From a virus, in the IMG/VR virus record IMGVR_UViG_3300027852_000169, positions 1-23,582 of that record: DNA of 23,582 nucleotides; one strand, given 5' to 3'. Positions 1-6,098 of this stretch are shown one piece after another. Position 1 is the first letter of the stretch. The number at the start of each line of letters is the position of its first letter. Below the pieces are notes generated by a model that saw nothing but the letters and a program-made list of their open reading frames with translations, did not search any database and had not been told where the DNA came from. Position numbers and translations under genes: made by a program.

Positions 1-801
1 GCGGCGGTCCCCCTTGGCCTTCTTGCCCTCGGGGGTGTTGGGGTAGTAGTGGGGAACCCAGACGCACCAGACCTCGAGCATGGTGTCGTTGGTGTCCTCG
101 TTGAAGCTCTCGCCGGTGGCGGCCTCATAGACAGCCGTGGCGCCGCGGTCGATGCTCTCCTTGTTCCAGCCCTTCTCCATCCTGGCCAGAGCGAGCAGCT
201 CCTGGCGGCCCTTGTAGTAGCGGTGCCCCATGCGGCGGAGGGTCTTCTCACCCTTGCCGGATCCGTCCTGGACGAAGTCCTTGGGGTCGATGCGGGAGAT
301 GACGGGGACGCGGGCGCGCTTCCCAGGCCTCGACGTGGTGAGGGCCTCGCCCTCGTCCAAGCTCACCTCGCCCGGCCGCATGGATCCGTCCTCGTTGTGG
401 GTGAAGCCCACGCAGTAGGAGTCATCCGAGAAGGTGCGCGCGTGGTCGAGCTCCACGCTGACCATCGTGACCCCGCGCCAGAAGAAGGACTCGATGCAGA
501 CCTGTTCGAGCACGGAGGAGGTCTCTTGGTCCTGCTGCACGACCTCGAGGGAGTAGCGGATCCCGACCTGGTACTGGGACCAGAGGCCGGGCACGCGGCT
601 CTTGACGTTCACCTTGGCGTTCTGGAAGGCGATCTGGGGCGCCGTCAGGGTGGAGAACTCATAGGTGTGGTTGGTCGGCGCCATGTCCTGGCCCAGGTAG
701 GCCTCGATCAGGCGCTCGTAGGTGGCGAGCTCGTCCTCCTGCTTCTCCAGGTCGGACTCGATGGCGGCCCAAAGGCTCGCGGTGCTAGTCGTAAAGGTCA
801 T
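1..801 (-). CDS. Portal-like protein, N-terminal 267 residues (runs off window)
   Basis: Reading leftward from an ATG at 801, the frame stays open to base 1, so only the N-terminal 267 codons are present. The start overlaps the end of the large terminase gene by 17 nt. The sequence opens with a helical, charged segment (roughly residues 10-40), then a mixed region, and at about residues 165-200 the phrase VISRIDPKDFVQD followed by a conserved-looking RRMGHRYYKGR. Several podovirus- and siphovirus-type portal proteins have such an 'I-D-P-x-D/E-F' stretch in the clip/stem-proximal region. The role would be the dodecameric ring at the capsid vertex through which DNA is pumped. The call rests mainly on position immediately after the large terminase and on overall style; no single diagnostic motif is visible. 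A different head protein is possible. Confidence 0.65.
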   Translation of the reverse strand, partial: MTFTTSTASLWAAIESDLEKQEDELATYERLIEAYLGQDMAPTNHTYEFSTLTAPQIAFQNAKVNVKSRVPGLWSQYQVGIRYSLEVVQQDQETSSVLEQVCIESFFWRGVTMVSVELDHARTFSDDSYCVGFTHNEDGSMRPGEVSLDEGEALTTSRPGKRARVPVISRIDPKDFVQDGSGKGEKTLRRMGHRYYKGRQELLALARMEKGWNKESIDRGATAVYEAATGESFNEDTNDTMLEVWCVWVPHYYPNTPEGKKAKGDRR

Positions 802-2398
802 GGCTGTCCTCGGGGAATGCGGCCTCGACGGCCTCTTTGAAAACGCGGTCGTGGTCGAACTTGTGCCCGAGCTGCCCGGGCTTGAGGGTCTTCTGGACGA
901 TGATCGGCTCCTGGGGGCTGTCCCATGCGTCCATGAGCATGTAGCGGGCGGCGTCGCACGCGTGGTCCTCGCAGAGCGGGTCCGGGATCTCCTTGTTGGG
1001 CTTGCCGTCCACCTGGGCCTTGTAGACGTAGCTGCCGAGCTCCTGGACCCAGGAGGTGGGGCGCTTGGCCTGCTTGCGGATGGTGCACGTGACCTCGGGC
1101 GAGTTGGCCAGGATGCGGATGCGCGGCTCCCCGGTCTCGTCGTTGTCGAAGCCCCACCGAACCTGGTCCAGGCCGGCGCGGATCCCGTTGTTGGCCTTGG
1201 TGGCGTAGGCCACACCCTCGCGGCCCCGCTTCTCCCCGATCCGCTCGTTGAGCTTGTCGATGGCCTCGGGGTCGGAGGGGTCGCATACGATGGTCCGAAC
1301 GTCGTACTCGGCCTGCCACTCCGCGGCCAGGTTCGCCCACTCGTCCAGCTGAGTCTTGCATTGGTAGCGCTCCTTCACGAGGAAGGCGCGGCCAGCCTTG
1401 TCGAAGGCCCAGAGCTGCATGACGCCGGGGTCCGGGTGCCAGCCCCAGTCCACGCTGATCCCGAACCACGCCACCGGGCGCTCCTTGAAGTCCTCGCGCA
1501 GGAGGTAGCCCGAGCTGGTCTCGCCCGACACCGGCTTGAGGCGCCAGACGCCGTCCTGGAGATGGAGGTGCCCCTGGACCACGTGCTTCTGGCGGCGGTA
1601 GTTCTCCCAGATTTGCCCCTCGGCGGAGACCCAGAGGCCGGAGACCAGGCGCTGGTAGTTCACCCCGGTCAACTGCTCGAGGTCCATCCGGTACTGGAGG
1701 CCCTCCCAAGTCCATTCCCGCTTGAAGGGGTTGTAGTATTTGGGGTTGTCGGAGAGCGAGGTGAGTACCCGCTCCATGACCTTCATGCCCTCGGCTGGGA
1801 AGGGCACCTTCCCGATCAGGTCCGCCGGGATCTTGTAGGCGTCCTCGGCTCGCTGGTTCAGCCAATGGAACTCGTTCGATGGGTTGCAGTCGGCCACCAT
1901 CTGCCCGTAGGGCGTGTGGAAGCGTCGCATCCGCGTCTTGACCAGCTCCCATTGGTGGAGCGTCCCCTCGGTGGCCTCGAAGTAGTAGGCCCGGTCGTAC
2001 TGCGAGGACATGATCCGCTCTGGGGAGTCCATCCCCACCAGGGCGTACCAACTCTGGCCCTCGTAGACCTTCCCATCCACCACGGTCCTCCGCCTGGGGA
2101 AGACGTACTGAGAGCGCTGGCCGCGCTGCGCTCCGCCGGCCACGGCCGGATGGTCCAGGCCGAGGATCTCCTCCTCCCAGAGCTGGAGAACGGACTCGTT
2201 CATGCTCTTCCGGGTGGCCCGGATGAACAGGGTGCGGATCCCAGGGTAGATCATCCCCTCGAGCGCCGCGGCCTCGAGCAGGCCATAGGTCTTCCCGGTG
2301 CCCGCCGGTCCCTCGACCAGGAGCTCGGGGTGCCTGGAACGAATCACGCGCTGGATGCCCGGCGCGATGATGCGTGGTCGCTGCTCGGCCTCGATCAA
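785..2398 (-). CDS. terL: Terminase large subunit (ATPase plus nuclease)
   Basis: This is the 537-residue DNA-packaging motor. Walker A is GPAGTGKT at residues 30-37. A Walker B-like stretch, DRAYYFEATE, lies near 135-144, and a coupling-type segment (ADCNPSNEF) follows. The C-terminal RNase H-fold nuclease shows its three acidic clusters: SVDWGWHPDP, then TIVCDPSDPEA, and near the C terminus DPLCEDHACDAARY, which matches the usual 'D-H-A-x-D-A-x-R-Y' ending. Length is typical for the family. The frame begins with a TTG at 2398 that overlaps the stop of the small subunit in the form TTGA, with a G-rich run just upstream; the nearby ATG at 2402 is in the wrong frame. The portal gene follows with a 17-nt overlap. 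Function is secure; the TTG start is an inference from the overlap and the position of Walker A. Confidence 0.95.
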   Translation of the reverse strand: MIEAEQRPRIIAPGIQRVIRSRHPELLVEGPAGTGKTYGLLEAAALEGMIYPGIRTLFIRATRKSMNESVLQLWEEEILGLDHPAVAGGAQRGQRSQYVFPRRRTVVDGKVYEGQSWYALVGMDSPERIMSSQYDRAYYFEATEGTLHQWELVKTRMRRFHTPYGQMVADCNPSNEFHWLNQRAEDAYKIPADLIGKVPFPAEGMKVMERVLTSLSDNPKYYNPFKREWTWEGLQYRMDLEQLTGVNYQRLVSGLWVSAEGQIWENYRRQKHVVQGHLHLQDGVWRLKPVSGETSSGYLLREDFKERPVAWFGISVDWGWHPDPGVMQLWAFDKAGRAFLVKERYQCKTQLDEWANLAAEWQAEYDVRTIVCDPSDPEAIDKLNERIGEKRGREGVAYATKANNGIRAGLDQVRWGFDNDETGEPRIRILANSPEVTCTIRKQAKRPTSWVQELGSYVYKAQVDGKPNKEIPDPLCEDHACDAARYMLMDAWDSPQEPIIVQKTLKPGQLGHKFDHDRVFKEAVEAAFPEDSHDLYD

Positions 2399-2874
2399 TC
2401 ATCCCCCCCCGCCTGGCCGTTGCCGTTCAGCTCCGCCAGGACATCGTCCACGGTCTCGCCTTCCTCGGGTGCCGCCACGACCTGGCGGAGGATCGCGGTG
2501 CCGTCCTCTGCCACGTCCTCGATCTCGATGAAGCGGGCGCCGTGCAGGGCGACCATGTCGGGATCAAGCAGGAAGCTCTGGGGCTTCTTGTGACTGACCT
2601 CGACCTTGGTGGCCGGCTTCCCGTAGTAGCGGTCCAGGAGGTCCCGGCGCGCCTGCTGTGAGTCCGGGTGCCAGGCGTTCTTGTTGAAGACCAGCTGGCG
2701 GTTCCCATCCTCGTCCAGGACCAGGTTCCCGCCCTCGTCCAGGAGGAGCTGCATGCCGTCCGTGATCGCAACGCGCACGGCCGACTCGACCAGGGCCTTG
2801 GCTGCCCGGCCGTTGTCCGCCTCGAGGCACTCCTTGATGAAGGCCTCGAGGCCCTTCTGTCCGCGTCTGGGCAT
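2395..2874 (-). CDS. terS: Probable terminase small subunit
   Basis: The 159-residue product starts MPRRGQKGLEAFIKE at an ATG one base after the stop of the upstream gene. It is directly followed by the large terminase, sharing the TTGA junction. The N-terminal third is predicted helical (KGLEAFIKECLEADNGRAAKALVESAVRVAI). The middle has two acidic G/D-N hairpin-like repeats (LLDEGGNLVLDEDGNRQLVF), and the C-terminal tail is acidic and Gly-rich. Small terminases diverge strongly and have no universal motif, so the call comes from size, position and a basic/helical N terminus suitable for DNA recognition. A longer start 39 nt upstream is possible but would overlap the preceding gene. An 8-G run lies just before the stop codon. 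Confidence 0.7.
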   Translation of the reverse strand: MPRRGQKGLEAFIKECLEADNGRAAKALVESAVRVAITDGMQLLLDEGGNLVLDEDGNRQLVFNKNAWHPDSQQARRDLLDRYYGKPATKVEVSHKKPQSFLLDPDMVALHGARFIEIEDVAEDGTAILRQVVAAPEEGETVDDVLAELNGNGQAGGDD

Positions 2875-2875
2875 G

Positions 2876-3313
2876 CTACCCGCGACTTGAGGCCAGGGAC
2901 ACGCGCCACTCAACCACCTGGGGGCCGTAGTCGTCGAGCTCGGGCCAGGAGGTCACCCCGCCCTCGGTCTGCAGCACGGCGCGCACGTCGTAGAACTGGC
3001 CACCCTGCAGGTCCAGGGCGCTCGCGTTGTCGTCCAGGTCCCCAGGGGTGAGCGCATACCAGAAGGTGTAGCCCCCCGAGTCCTTCTTCCACCAGGGGTC
3101 GTTGGTGTGGTCGGTGGTCACGCTGTTGAAGAAACACCCCACCGGCGGGTCCAAGGACACGTTGAGCCCCTTGGTCCAGACCAGGGTGCCCGCCTTGTCG
3201 TAGACCTCGAGCGTGCACTCGGTGACCAGGTCCTGGTTCAGGACCACGTTGTTGGGGAGCGTGGGGCGCGCCATCAGGTAGATGGTGCTGTCCTTCTGGT
3301 GGTGCTGCTTCAT
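2876..3313 (-). CDS. Small beta-rich virion protein (unknown)
   Basis: A 145-residue product starting MKQHHQKDSTIYLMARPTL. The start was chosen because the ATG at 3313 forms an ATGA overlap with the stop of the upstream gene; the open frame extends farther upstream, but that part reads as an Arg/Pro-rich shadow of the neighbour. From residue 20 onward the sequence alternates hydrophobic and polar residues with many Trp, Tyr and Gly (VECTLEVYDKAG-like strands, GGYTFWYALTPGDLDD, QFYDVRAVLQTEGG), as expected of an Ig-like or jelly-roll beta sandwich. No signal peptide or membrane segment is seen. Its place in the late operon, between other small beta proteins and the terminase genes, suggests a capsid- or tail-decorating protein. 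No family is recognised, and no ribosome-binding site is visible, so it may rely on coupling to the previous gene. Confidence 0.7.
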   Translation of the reverse strand: MKQHHQKDSTIYLMARPTLPNNVVLNQDLVTECTLEVYDKAGTLVWTKGLNVSLDPPVGCFFNSVTTDHTNDPWWKKDSGGYTFWYALTPGDLDDNASALDLQGGQFYDVRAVLQTEGGVTSWPELDDYGPQVVEWRVSLASSRG

Positions 3314-3585
3314 GTCGCGGTTCGGCTGGTGCTGTAGGCCCGCAAGCTGGGGGCCTCGGTGGCAGGTTCGAGCGAGGTCTCGTCGGTGTGCACGCGCAGG
3401 GAGCTCGCGTCGGTGATCGAGCGCATGGAGGCCTGGCAGGTCATGGGGGTCATGGAGACCGCATCGGCCGCGAAGAAGCCGTACTCGACCGCGGGGGCGT
3501 TCGGGCCAGATCGACCCAGCCCCCACGTGACGGCGAGCAGGCTTCGGAGGCGGGCCAGGCCGCGGGTGACGAGTGAGATGGCCAT
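3310..3585 (-). CDS. Small late-operon protein, unknown function
   Basis: A 91-residue product starting MAISLVTRGLARLRSLLAV at an ATG three bases after the stop of the upstream gene and ending in an ATGA overlap with the next. The N-terminal 25 residues form an amphipathic, basic helix. The rest is rich in Ser, Thr and Ala with short hydrophobic strands (VEYGFFAADAVSMTPMTCQASMRSI). It is not recognised. The tight packing on both sides argues that it is translated and belongs to the virion-assembly set. The N-terminal helix is too short and charged to be called a membrane anchor or signal peptide with confidence. Confidence 0.6.
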   Translation of the reverse strand: MAISLVTRGLARLRSLLAVTWGLGRSGPNAPAVEYGFFAADAVSMTPMTCQASMRSITDASSLRVHTDETSLEPATEAPSLRAYSTSRTAT

Positions 3586-3588
3586 GGG

Positions 3589-4026
3589 CTAGGGCGTCTG
3601 CAGTCGGTCCCGTCGGTCGGCGCCGGTGCTGGTCCCGGAGTATGGGGTGCCGCCGGCCACGTCCTCGTAAAGGTCGCCCTCGAGGAGCACGGTCACGTCG
3701 TCGTCATCGAACAGCTGCTCCTTCCCCGTGGTGGGGTCGGTCTGCCGGCGGTTGCCGATGAGCCTGCCCAGGTGGTGCTCGGTGACCTCGCGCGCCCCGT
3801 CCCACATGAGGTCGGCCCCACCCATCCGGGTCGTGCCGTTCAGGATCTGGGCGAAGTAGGCGCCGGCATCGGCCGTCGGCATGTCGCAGTAGTAGACGGA
3901 CGTGGCCCCGATCTCGGTCATGGCGATGCCCGAGGTGTGCACGGCGCCCTGGTCGTCGTAGACCGTGGCCGTGAGGGTCAGGCCGGTCTGTGACGCGCGC
4001 CCGTGGTAGCGGATCTCCCTAGCCAT
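3589..4026 (-). CDS. Beta-sandwich virion protein (unknown)
   Basis: A 145-residue product. The ATG at 4026 has a well-placed GGAGG six bases upstream and overlaps the end of the preceding gene by 8 nt. The first 80 residues look like an Ig-like or fibre-type beta sandwich (TGLTLTATVYDDQGAVHTSG, SVYYCDMPTADAGAYFAQIL). This pattern is seen in small phage baseplate, tail-fibre-adaptor or neck proteins that report 'x-V-Y-D-x-x-G' strands. The C-terminal half turns acidic (FDDDDVTVLLEGDLYEDV) and ends in a Gly/Ser/Thr-rich, disordered-looking tail. Position in the late operon supports a structural role. No precise family can be named from the sequence alone. Confidence 0.7.
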   Translation of the reverse strand: MAREIRYHGRASQTGLTLTATVYDDQGAVHTSGIAMTEIGATSVYYCDMPTADAGAYFAQILNGTTRMGGADLMWDGAREVTEHHLGRLIGNRRQTDPTTGKEQLFDDDDVTVLLEGDLYEDVAGGTPYSGTSTGADRRDRLQTP

Positions 4027-4396
4027 GGTCGGCCTCCGGCTCTAGGTCTACCCACTCGCCCAGGATTAGGCGGCGGAAGGTCGGGTCTGGCTTGATGTAG
4101 TGGCGCCAGTCGGAACTCCGCAAGCGCTCAGGGTTGGAGTGCTCCAGTTCGGCTCCGGGAGGGACGTACCACTCGCCAACGTCAGCCGCGGGCAGGTACT
4201 CGACCTCGCCGCGGTCGGCCCAGCTGTCCAGGGGCTTCCCGTTGATGAGGACCTCGGCCTCCCTGGCGGGCCAGGTGGCCGGAAGTGGCGGTAGGGCGGC
4301 GCGTCGCGCGAGGCCCTCACGAAGCCGGTCGGGCGTCGGAGAGTGCGTCAGGTCCTGGGCGTCCATGAGCTCCATGAAGTCCTCGAGCGATCCCAT
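4019..4396 (-). CDS. Hypothetical late-operon protein
   Basis: A 125-residue product starting MGSLEDFMELMDAQDLTHS, one base after the upstream stop (TAG, C, ATG). A GGAG lies about ten bases before the start. The N terminus is an acidic helix, and the rest is mixed, with Trp- and Pro-containing loops (PATWPAREAEVLINGKPLD, GEWYVPPGAELEHS). It overlaps the next gene by 8 nt. No known family is recognised. The gene is retained because start, ribosome-binding site and overlaps fit the neighbours on both sides. A head-completion or adaptor protein would be a reasonable guess from position only. Confidence 0.65.
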   Translation of the reverse strand: MGSLEDFMELMDAQDLTHSPTPDRLREGLARRAALPPLPATWPAREAEVLINGKPLDSWADRGEVEYLPAADVGEWYVPPGAELEHSNPERLRSSDWRHYIKPDPTFRRLILGEWVDLEPEADHG

Positions 4397-4397
4397 G

Positions 4398-4700
4398 CTA
4401 GGCGAGCTCCATGGACATGAGCACGCGGCCCTCCGAGGTGTCCACGCCGTTGGCGCAAACGATGGTGACGCCAGGAACGAAGGTCAGGGCCTCCGCCACA
4501 CGGCCACCCTGCTGCGTCGTGACCTGGACCACGCACCCCACGCCGGGGATCTCCATGGCCTTGGTGCTCTTCATCCAGCCTTCGGCCTTGCTCGAGGCCT
4601 TACAGAGGAGGAGGAAGGTGTCGCCGTCGCCGTAGACGGTGAGGTCGGGGACGTTGTCGCGCGCCGCGTCCACGGTGCTGTTGTGCAGGGTCTTTTCCAT
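4398..4700 (-). CDS. Small late-operon protein, 'TKAM…VQVTTQQG' type
   Basis: A 100-residue product starting MEKTLHNSTVDAARDNVPD at an ATG one base after the upstream stop, with GGGAGG six bases before it. The centre reads KSTKAMEIPGVGCVVQVTTQQGG followed by VAEALTFVPGV. I have seen this phrase as a recurring small hypothetical protein in tailed-phage structural operons, but I cannot name a characterised member. The predicted structure is a compact beta-rich domain with a helix at the front, and no membrane segment. It probably contributes to the virion. The TAG-C-ATG junction is identical to the one that follows it at 4396. Confidence 0.7.
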   Translation of the reverse strand: MEKTLHNSTVDAARDNVPDLTVYGDGDTFLLLCKASSKAEGWMKSTKAMEIPGVGCVVQVTTQQGGRVAEALTFVPGVTIVCANGVDTSEGRVLMSMELA

Positions 4701-4701
4701 G

Positions 4702-5001
4702 CTAGGCCTCCCGCGCGGCGTCTTGGCCCAGCCAGTAGAGGGCCTGGCCGATCTTGTCGATGGCCTTGGCCACGTTGCGCTGGGGGTCCTCGGCTTGCAT
4801 GGCCTCGAGCTGGGCCTGGGCCTGGGCGAGATGCTGGTCCGGGCCGGCCAGGACATCGGCCACGAGCTCGCCGCTGGCAACCTCCTCGGGGGTGGGCGCG
4901 TCGGGGCACTCGTGAGCGGTCTCACCCGTGACGGGCTCGGGCATGTAGCTCCCCGGGAGGTCAGGGTCGGGCGTGAGGGACAGGGTCGGATCGGTAGTCA
5001 T
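4702..5001 (-). CDS. Small acidic/helical protein (possible Acb2-like C terminus)
   Basis: A 99-residue product starting MTTDPTLSLTPDPDLPG. The ATG at 5001 lies 20 bases after the upstream stop and lacks a visible Shine-Dalgarno sequence. The first 50 residues are acidic, Pro-rich and likely disordered. The last 45 are helical, ending NVAKAIDKIGQALYWLGQDAAREA. That ending resembles in style the 'R-x-x-S-x-A-x-x-K-L-E-x-A-x-x-W' C-terminal helix of Acb2/DUF7681 anti-CBASS proteins, which are small helical cyclic-oligonucleotide sponges often carried by phages. The similarity is short, and a scaffolding or structural role is just as possible from its place in the late operon. Confidence 0.65.
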   Translation of the reverse strand: MTTDPTLSLTPDPDLPGSYMPEPVTGETAHECPDAPTPEEVASGELVADVLAGPDQHLAQAQAQLEAMQAEDPQRNVAKAIDKIGQALYWLGQDAAREA

Positions 5002-5021
5002 GGGGTCTGCTGGGTTGGAGG

Positions 5022-6098
5022 TCAAAAGGAACGGCCGGCAGCGTGTGGCTGTCGGTGGAAGCGCCAGTCTCCGAGGTCCATCACGTCCGCGGCAGCCTCG
5101 GCCGCCTGGCCGCTGTACCAACGCTCGAGGGCCAGGGATGTCGTGCTGTCAAGGTAGGCCTGCCATCGGTCGCGGGGGTGGGCCGTCCCGGTGCCGTTGC
5201 AGCTGAATGAGACCTCGGTGAGCATGGTTCGCTCGAGCTCCATGGCGGAGAAGGCCAGGGACGCGGTGGCCGCCCCGCTGATGATTGAGCTGAGGCGCAC
5301 GTGCTGGCCTGCAGCTCCGCCGGTGGGGAAGGCGACCACCCACCATCGGCCGTAGCTCTGGTAGCTCGTATTCTGGTCGTACCGCTCCCACCAGATCGTG
5401 GTGCCCGCTGGCAGATAGGAGGCGATGCTGGTCTGCTCCAGGCCGGCGACCTCATGCCGGAAGCTCTGGAAGAGCGCCAGGCGGGAGGCGTCGCTCACGC
5501 TTGACCCGTGGACCGTGGTTACCCCGCTCTGGATCGTGCCGCTTAGGTCGCGCTCGCCGGTGACCACCTCCACCCCGGTCTCGGCGCGCCAGTAGACCGC
5601 CCAGCCGGAGAACTCGATAGCCCCGCCCGATGCGCCGCGGATGACCTCCACCGCCTGGCCGCCGTTGAACTCCGCCGTGGCGTAGACCTGGTTCGACGTG
5701 AGCGCCGAGAGGGCCTCCACGTCACAGGTGAGCATGCGCCTCGAGGCGTCCGCGAAGTCGAAGGTGAGCGCCGGGTCGCTGGCCGGCGTGGTCTCGCCAG
5801 CCGTCATGCTGCCCGAGTAATGCTCGGAGTAGAACTCGTCCTCGGTGCACCAGACCACGCAGTAGCCCACCCTGGTCCTGGGGGTGCCGGTCGAGCCGGT
5901 GACCTCGATGAAGAGGCTGGACGGGCCGGTGAGCGAGCACTTGGCCGTGTAGTAGTTGGCCGTGGAGGTCGCTGTGTTCTTGTCGGTGGGCCAGATGAGC
6001 ACGAAGGCCCGGTTGACCCAGTCGGGGATCGAGGCCGTGAGCGTGGCCGTGGTGTTGCCCACGCACTCCTGGAAACCGTGCTCGGCGAAGACAGCCAC
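5022..6098 (-). CDS. Large beta-rich virion protein, probable tail or fibre component
   Basis: A 358-residue product read from a GTG that directly abuts the tailspike stop codon (TAG then GTG). It is almost wholly beta-type and rich in Thr, Ser, Gly and Trp, without membrane segments. Three stretches look like repeats of one domain: around residues 30-120 (VGYCVVWCTEDEFYSEHYSGSM), 140-215 (FSGWAVYWRAETGVEVVTGE) and 225-320 (YGRWWVVAFPTGG followed by VRLSSII). Each has a hydrophobic strand pair, then a Gly/Thr loop and a 'SDPALTFDF/SDASRLALFQSF' type segment. This suggests a modular receptor-binding or baseplate protein made of repeated beta-sandwich or lectin-like units. No exact family is recognised. 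Being directly downstream of the tailspike supports a role in host contact. Confidence 0.75.
   Translation of the reverse strand: MAVFAEHGFQECVGNTTATLTASIPDWVNRAFVLIWPTDKNTATSTANYYTAKCSLTGPSSLFIEVTGSTGTPRTRVGYCVVWCTEDEFYSEHYSGSMTAGETTPASDPALTFDFADASRRMLTCDVEALSALTSNQVYATAEFNGGQAVEVIRGASGGAIEFSGWAVYWRAETGVEVVTGERDLSGTIQSGVTTVHGSSVSDASRLALFQSFRHEVAGLEQTSIASYLPAGTTIWWERYDQNTSYQSYGRWWVVAFPTGGAAGQHVRLSSIISGAATASLAFSAMELERTMLTEVSFSCNGTGTAHPRDRWQAYLDSTTSLALERWYSGQAAEAAADVMDLGDWRFHRQPHAAGRSF

Noticed and set aside
722-2593. A 623-codon open frame on the plus strand opposite the terminase genes
   Set aside because: Val/Leu/Gly-rich antisense shadow typical of GC-rich DNA; the minus strand carries clear terminase motifs over the same bases.
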